NCBI RefSeq assembly: GCF_000611645.1
Contig: NW_014012421.1
Location: 1,462 to 16,446, forward strand
Length of the DNA stretch: 14,985 bases
Reading direction: 5' to 3'
Origin: Monoraphidium neglectum
Lineage: Eukaryota; Chlorophyta; Chlorophyceae; Sphaeropleales; Selenastraceae
Part shown: piece by piece, positions 9,446 to 14,985 of the stretch
Layout: each line of letters starts with the position of its first letter
How positions within the stretch are numbered: the first letter of the stretch is position 1
Notes under the pieces: model-generated
The model's database searches: none
The model's input: the letters and a program-made list of their open reading frames with translations, nothing else
What the model was told of the DNA's origin: nothing
Made by a program: the position numbers and the translations under genes

Positions 9446-10028
9446 TCAGCGCCCCGGCGTCCCCGTGCCAATGCTGCTGCCCCCAGACAAGCCGCTGGGC
9501 TTCGGCCGCGGCACGCGGAACGTCCCGCCGCCCGCGACGCCGCCTCCGCCACCGCCCCCCGATTCGTGCGCGGCCGCCGCGGCGGCAGCGGCGGCTGCGG
9601 CTGCCGCGGCTGCTGCGCCGGGAATGCTGCCATACCCGAAAGCTGACAAGCCCGCAGACGCATTCAGCAGTGCTGCCGGGTCCATCATCATGCCCATGCT
9701 CGCCGCCAGAGCCCCCATGCCGCCGCCGTACGCCCCGGCAGCGCCGCCCGGCGCGTACTGGGATGCGGCGAAAGCCGCCGCGGCGGCCGCAGCCGCCGCC
9801 GCTGCGGACGCGTCCGGGCCGCCGCCGGCGCCGCCTGGCGGCAGCTGGCCCGCCCAGGGGTCGGGCCACGCGGCTGGCCAGGGGGCGGGGGCGGGTCCTT
9901 GGGGTGCGCTTGGCGGCTCCGCCGCTGCGCCGTTGCTGGGGCCGGGCCGGTCGCTAGGCACCCACCAACTCGCGGGCGCACCCCCTTCCGCGGCTGTTCC
10001 CCCGCGTAGCGCGTTCTGCAACAGAGCG

Positions 10029-10088
<60 letters not shown>

Positions 10089-13000
10089 GCCGCCCCCGGC
10101 TGCAGCGGCGACGAGGGCGCCGGCTGCGGCTGCGGCTGCGGCAGCGGCGCCGCGGGCTGCGGCGCGGCCTGCTGCTGCGACGCCTGCTGCGAGGGTGGCA
10201 GCTGCGCCTGCTGCATGACGTGCGCCACCAGCGCCCCCAGCGCAACAGCTGTGGGGTCCAGTGAGCTGACCCCGGGCCAGGCGCCGGGCCAGGAGGGCCT
10301 GCGATGCGGCAGGGCCGGGGGCGCCGCGTGCGAAGGTATGGTGTGGCCGCCGCGCCGAGCAAATGCGTGCAAGCATGCAGACTGCTGTGCATGGGGACCC
10401 CTCCCCCACCCACTGCCCCACACAACGCCTCACTGCCTAAGCAAAGCGTTGTTGGCACGCGCTTCCCCACAGGCAGGCGCCAGGCTTGCTTGCCGCGCAG
10501 CGCAGGACTCACCGAGGCGAAAACCCAGACGCTGCTGCTTGCGCCAGCCAGCCCATGGCCGCATCCTGAGCCTGCTGCTGCTGCTGCTGCTGCTGTTGCG
10601 GCGCCTGCTGTTGCTGCAGGTACGGCATCAGCTGCTGCCAATATGCAATAGCCGCCTGCCCGCCGCTGCCCCAGCCGGAAAGCGCCTGCCCAGCCAATGC
10701 AGCCGCCTGCGCCTGCGCCTGCGCCTGCGCCTGGGCCGCTGCCTGCGCCTGAGCGGCTGCCTGGGCTTGCGCTTGCGCTTGGGCTTGCGCCGCCGCCTGC
10801 GCCTGCTGCACCTGCGCCTGTAGCGCAGCCGCCGCCGCCGCCTGCTGCAGCGGCACCAGGCTGCTGTCCGACGGCGCCGACACCGCCGCCGCCGCTGCGG
10901 CAGCCGCGATGCTCGCGCCCCACTGCTGCTGCGCCGCCTGCTGCAGCCAGCGGTCCATGGCGGCGCCGCCATTGGTGGCGGCGGCCACGAGGCTGTTGAG
11001 CGCGTCGGTCGTGCTGAGCCGCTGCTGCTCGGAGGCCGTCGGCTCTGCCTGCTGCTGCTGCTGCTGCTGCTGTTGCTGATCAGCAGCCGCTTCATGCAGG
11101 TCTGACCGCGGCAGTGGCTGCTGCTGCTGCTGCTGCTGCTGCTGCGCGAGGGTGCTGTCAACATGGATCGCCTCGACCGGATGCAGCCCGTCCTGCAAAG
11201 GCGTCGGGTCCCCGACCCGCCCCGCTGACGCTGCCGCCCCGGACGCATGCGCGCCCCCCTCCACTTTGGGCCGCACCCTCCTGCCGCCCGAGCTCCCGTC
11301 GGGCTCTGCGCCGCCCGCCTGCCCTAGCGACGTGGCGGGGGACCCTGGCGCCCCGGAGCGCCCGGCGCCGTGCCGCTGGCGCTCGACCTCACGGTGCTGC
11401 TGCTGCTGCTGCTGATGCTGCCGCTGCCGTCCGCGGAGCTCCGAGCCCGAGGGCTGGTCAGCACCACTGCTGTCTGGCAGGGCCACGGCCCCCACGCTCG
11501 CAACGGGTGCGTACACCCCGCCGCTGCCGCTGCCGCCGCTGTGGCGCCGCTCGGGACCGCCTCCCCCTGCCGAGCGGCCGCCGCTGTGGCCGCCGTGCGC
11601 TGCGTGCTGCTGCCCCGCCGCGGCAGCGGCCGCGGCAGCAGCAGCAGCAGCGGCCGCCGACTCCATCCCAGGCCCGAAGCTCGGCAGCCCGTATGGCGAC
11701 TGCCCGAACCCGCCCATGCCGGCGAAAGGGTACCCAGCGCCCACTCCCTGCCATCCCGCTGCCGCCGCCGCTGCCGCCGCCGCCGCCGCTGCAGCAGCTG
11801 CCGCCCCGCCGCCCCCGCCCGCCATAGCGGCATACGCCCCCAGGGGATCCAGCATGGCAGTGAGCTGGCGGTATGAGGCATACGGGTCGCTGCCCGCCGC
11901 CGCGGCCGCCGCCGCCGCCGCCGCCGCAGCTGCCATCGAAGGGTCGTCGCCGCTCGGCCCCGGCAGGCAGGCTCCCCCCATCCCCGCCCAAGGCTGCTGG
12001 CTGGCAGCCGCTGCCGCGGCAGCTGCGGCTGCGGCCGCTGCTGCTGCCGCCAGGTGCGGCTCGGCGCCCGACTCCTGCGCGTCGCCGTCCCTCTCTCCTG
12101 CGCGCGACGCATCCTGCTGCTGCTCCCGCTGCTGCCCCTGCTCCTCCTCAACCCCGCCGCCCTCCTCATGCTGCGGGCGCGCGGCAGGCGCCCGCTTGCG
12201 GCGCTGGCGCGGCGCCTGCTTGCGCTGCTGCGGCGCTGGCGGCCCGGGGGCCGCGGGCGCGCCCTCGTCCCCCTCCTCGCTGCCGGGGCCTTCGGACAGG
12301 GGCTCGTGCTGCGGCCCCTGCCTGAGCTGCTGCTGCTGCTGTTGCTGCTGTTGCTGCTGCTGCTTCACCTGCGCCTTGGCGCGCGCCATCTGCTGCTGCT
12401 GCTGCGCCGCTTTCTCGCGGTTTTTGCTCTTGCGGCGGCCCGCGCCCACCGGCAGGTTCCGGAGCTCGCCGCCCGCCGTCCAGTAGCGCTGGCATCCCTG
12501 GGGAATCCGGTGCGCACAAGATTGCCAGGTGGCGGCCGCCCGATGTGGTTCAGCGGATTCAGACGCAGCGGCGGCGCGCCTGTAATGTCTCATGGCATGG
12601 CTGCATGTTTGAGGTGCTCGCCTGTGTGGTTCGCGCGCATGCGCGCACTCGTGTCGTACCTGCACCGTACCAGCACCAACCGGTGGCCCAAGCGAGGCAT
12701 GCCCGCCCCCCACTGTTGCAGCGCCGACCCCACCGCACCTTGCAGTAAAACCGCGGCTGCTTCACGTTATAGTTGTTGTAGTAGCAGAACTTGGTGTCCG
12801 CACTGTGGCACCGGGGGCATGGTTCGTTGTTTTCCGGCCGCCCCAACTTGGCCCTGCCTTTCGTCGGGCGCCCCGTCCCGCCCGCGCCGGCACCCGCGCG
12901 CCGCCGCTTCGCCGGCGCGCGGCGCTGGGCGCCGCCGCGCGCATGGCCGTCGGCGGCGTCGGCAGCAGAGGCACTCTCCTCCCCAGGGTCGCGCGCGTCT

Positions 13001-13325
13001 CCCGCGCTCTCTGCCTCAGCGGCGGCGACGGGTGGCGCGCCGGCGGTCTCCCCGTCGCACGCGCCCTCGCTGCTCGGGGGCACCAGCACGTAGTCCGGGG
13101 ATTGCACCGTATCCAATCCCTCCTGAACGTCCCCCTGCAATGGCAAGGGGAGATCGCTGGCCAGTTCGAAGCCCATCACCCACGGCCCCGGGCGATGCCC
13201 ACGGCATCTCACCGCACAAAAGCATAGCTATCATACAGCCAAAAAGACTCCGGGGGTTCGCTCACCAGGCCACAGGGCGCCGGGGAAGGGTCTCTGCCAC
13301 GCGGAGGGCTCACGCCTCCGTCCAT
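9446..13325 (-). CDS. Dof-type zinc-finger transcription factor, very large and low-complexity, 4 exons
   Basis: Plant-lineage DNA-binding regulator; the Dof finger generally recognises AAAG-core sites in the nucleus. Proposed minus-strand exons: 13325-13266, 13134-12739, 12497-10513, 10298-9446. All introns are GT-AG and phases agree, giving 3,294 nt and about 1,097 residues. The Dof domain spans about 126-177: [25 protein letters not shown], then after intron 2 [14 protein letters not shown] and [10 protein letters not shown]. Cysteines 126, 129, 151 and 154 give the exact CX2CX21CX2C spacing. A basic patch around 91-99 (RRAPAKRRR) may be a nuclear signal. The rest is Gln-, Ala-, Gly- and Pro-rich: a Gln/Lys-rich stretch just after the finger, alanine runs mainly near 300-450, a Gln-Ala alternating block, and 19 glutamines at 885-903. 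Such tracts suit an activation domain, by inference only. The start is uncertain: ATG 13325 is the only Met in its frame and splices in phase; ATG 13176 without intron 1 is the alternative. The finger itself is certain. Confidence 0.92.
10031..10087. repeat. Perfect 19-unit CAG repeat (polyglutamine) in Dof exon 4
   Basis: Nineteen uninterrupted CTG units on the plus strand, read as CAG codons by the Dof gene. It encodes the longest glutamine run of the protein. Purity suggests recent slippage. Confidence 0.95.
10702..10812. repeat. Degenerate 6-base repeat encoding Gln-Ala alternation in Dof exon 3
   Basis: Plus-strand units of the CTGCGC / CTGGGC / TTGCGC type repeat over about 110 bases. 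On the coding strand they give alternating Gln and Ala, with occasional Ala-Ala. It is coding in the large third exon of the Dof gene. Confidence 0.85.
11118..11144. repeat. 9-unit CAG repeat in Dof exon 3
   Basis: Nine CTG units on the plus strand give nine glutamines on the coding strand. Similar shorter runs occur at about 11050-11078, 10573-10596, 11397-11415 and 12328-12365, some interrupted by CAA codons. Confidence 0.85.
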
Positions 13326-14985
13326 GTCAGCGACGATAGCATGCTTTTCCGTCTTGCTATTGCTCGCGTCTGTAATCGCGTCAGGCCCGTGGTGTGTGCG
13401 CCAAAAATCGCGTGCGTTCTGATTGGATGCTTTTTGTTGATCGCCGCTCTGCGAATGGATACGAAGAGGATTTTCAACTTGTGAATGTATCAACCATTCG
13501 ATGGCACCGATGTGACATGTGGCGAATCGCGTTGGGAGTACGCGCGCAAATGAAAGCCAAGGAAACACCGAAGAATTACCTGATATTGGCGCTGGTGATT
13601 GTGACACCCAATCGATAGCGCATGCCAGTGCGAAGCTGAGCACACCGCCGATGGCGGTGTCGATATTTTGCGCTGCAGTGCCTCCCAACACTTCGCAGCA
13701 GTGCACGCATCGATATGAGACAGAGCAAACGAGGTGGTTCAGACCGCTGTGAAGAAAAACCTCGTATTGGCCACATGCCGCCGGGGCTGCAACGCACCCT
13801 CGCCTGGCGGCCAAGTGCCCGGTGGCGGCTGTCGCTGCGATATTCCTGGCCACATGCAGTCCGCCTGCACGCCCTATCGCGAAATCACCGCCCCGTAACG
13901 CTGGTGTGCACAGCTATCCGCAATGGTACCCTTGTTTATTTTTCGCAAGTGGCAGGCGCCTCTTCAAGTGCGATATGTGGGCGTGCCGGTCAATAAAAGT
14001 ACCACACCGCAGCTGGGTGTGTTGGCGTGACAACTTCTCACCTCTCGCACCTCGCCTGAGTGACGGTGCACACACTCACCTCATTTAGCCCAAACATTCG
14101 TGCACAACAGATACGGGTGGCCCTCTGCGCACGCCCGCGTTCGTGCCGTTGTGTGCAGTGCAGACCAGCACGCACTTGAGCTTTAGGCAGGCCTGCTTTG
14201 AGCGGCACACAGTACCCACCTGAACCCCTCGATCACATATTATTGATGGTTGACAGCCTAATCCCTCGAGCCTGCATGGCTCCACTAGCGGGCGACCACG
14301 GGACGTAACACTCATAATCCTCATCCTCATCCAGGCCTGTGCATGTGCATGTGTTTGGTAGGTGACGGTGGATTCAGACCGCAACTCCGTCCGCCTTCCA
14401 GATGCATTGGTCTCGTTGCTTACGCCAAGTGCAGACGCAGAGTGCAGGGTCGGCGCACTGCAGGGCCTGCGCAGCATCGGCCTGCGCAGCTCGACAATTG
14501 GCTGCGGCACGGGAGCGCTTTGTCAGATTTGAATGACTGCTTGCTGCCCTGCGGCACCCTACCTACTAGCGAGAGCGGCCCTTTCGCTCCGCCGCCTCCA
14601 GCCTGTGGGCAAGAAACACAAATAGTTGGGTTTTTTGCAACCCCCGCCCTCGTGTCGTTGGTCCTCTGCCTAGGTAGGTAGAACACCTGCACATGCACAC
14701 TGACCTAGCTTTCGCCCAGCGAACAGGGCGGAGGGCGGGGTGCCTGGGCAGCTGCTTGGGCCCCTGGCCGGCCTGCGCTGGGGCGAGGCGCCTGCGCTGC
14801 CGGCGCCACCGGCCGCACGCCCGCTGGTCAGCAAGTGGGACGCACGTTGGGGCATTCTTTGTTGCCATAAGAAGAGGGCGCAGGACCGACCCGCAGCTTA
14901 CACAGCAGGTCGCGCAGCACAGCCAGAGCGTGACATACAGACAAGGGCTGATCATACTGGATCAAAATGAAGTCACGGCGGATGC
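13326..14985. other. Upstream region of the Dof gene; no recognisable gene
   Basis: About 1.66 kb to the window edge. The part nearest the gene (roughly 13330-14360) is clearly less GC-rich than the Dof exons. It should hold the Dof 5' UTR and promoter. The Dof exon 1 frame stays open leftwards in the transcript to about 13853 with no other Met, so extra 5' coding sequence cannot be excluded. A minus-strand TGTAA at 14898-14902 might mark the 3' end of another minus-strand gene beyond the window, but no conserved protein segment supports that. I recognise no RNA gene or mobile element. Confidence 0.5.

Noticed and set aside
8677..9957. 426-codon plus-strand frame running across the Dof 3' end
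   Set aside because: Arg/Pro-rich translation with no recognised motif, overlapping the end of the Dof coding exon on the opposite strand; typical of stop-poor GC-rich DNA.
9465..12486. Long plus-strand open frames opposite the Dof exons (for example 9465-10823, 11114-11827, 11716-12486), encoding Ala-, Cys-, Leu- or Arg-rich proteins
   Set aside because: They are antisense readings of GCN and CAG repeats in the Dof gene, which has a recognised domain, consistent splice sites and matching phases on the other strand.
14558..14681. Inverted CTACCTAC / GTAGGTAG words about 100 bases apart
   Set aside because: Only 8 bases match and no target duplication or terminal repeat is seen; not enough to call a mobile element.
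14343..14970. Open frames on both strands at the right end of the window
   Set aside because: Low-complexity or Cys/Arg-rich translations without recognisable domains or paired splice sites.

Overview
The window looks like nuclear DNA from a GC-rich green alga, probably a chlorophyte. Supporting signs are short exons with many GT-AG introns of about 200-480 bases, abundant GT/CA microsatellites, glutamine- and alanine-rich low-complexity coding sequence, a plant-lineage Dof zinc finger and a plant-type auxin-permease relative. A few CCCTAAA heptamers (the Arabidopsis/Chlorella telomere unit) occur in one intron, a weak hint towards a trebouxiophyte. The species cannot be named from the sequence alone.

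Layout, left to right. Bases 1-448 are the end of an intron, rich in GT and CA repeats. Bases 449-698 (+) are the last coding exon of a protein phosphatase methylesterase (PPME1/PME-1). Bases 699-1565 are a convergent 3'-UTR/intergenic zone. Bases 1566-7856 (-) are a complete 16-exon gene for an AUX1/LAX-like amino acid/auxin permease. I rebuilt its exons by hand; they join in frame to 483 residues, almost the length of Arabidopsis AUX1, and include a 9-nt microexon. Bases 7857-9445 hold its upstream region and the 3' region of the next gene. Bases 9446-13325 (-) are a complete 4-exon gene for a very large (about 1,097 residues) Dof-type transcription factor whose zinc finger is split by an intron. 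Bases 13326-14985 are less GC-rich upstream DNA in which I recognise no gene.

The Dof and permease genes lie head-to-tail on the minus strand; the methylesterase gene converges on them. Nothing shows that the three work together. In general terms they cover transcription control (Dof), small-molecule import (AUX/LAX-like) and PP2A demethylation (PPME1). There is no operon, phage, CRISPR or mobile-element signature. The most interesting material is in the gene structures: microexons, complementary intronic repeats around an in-frame exon pair, a splice acceptor inside a CA repeat, and an intron inside a zinc finger.
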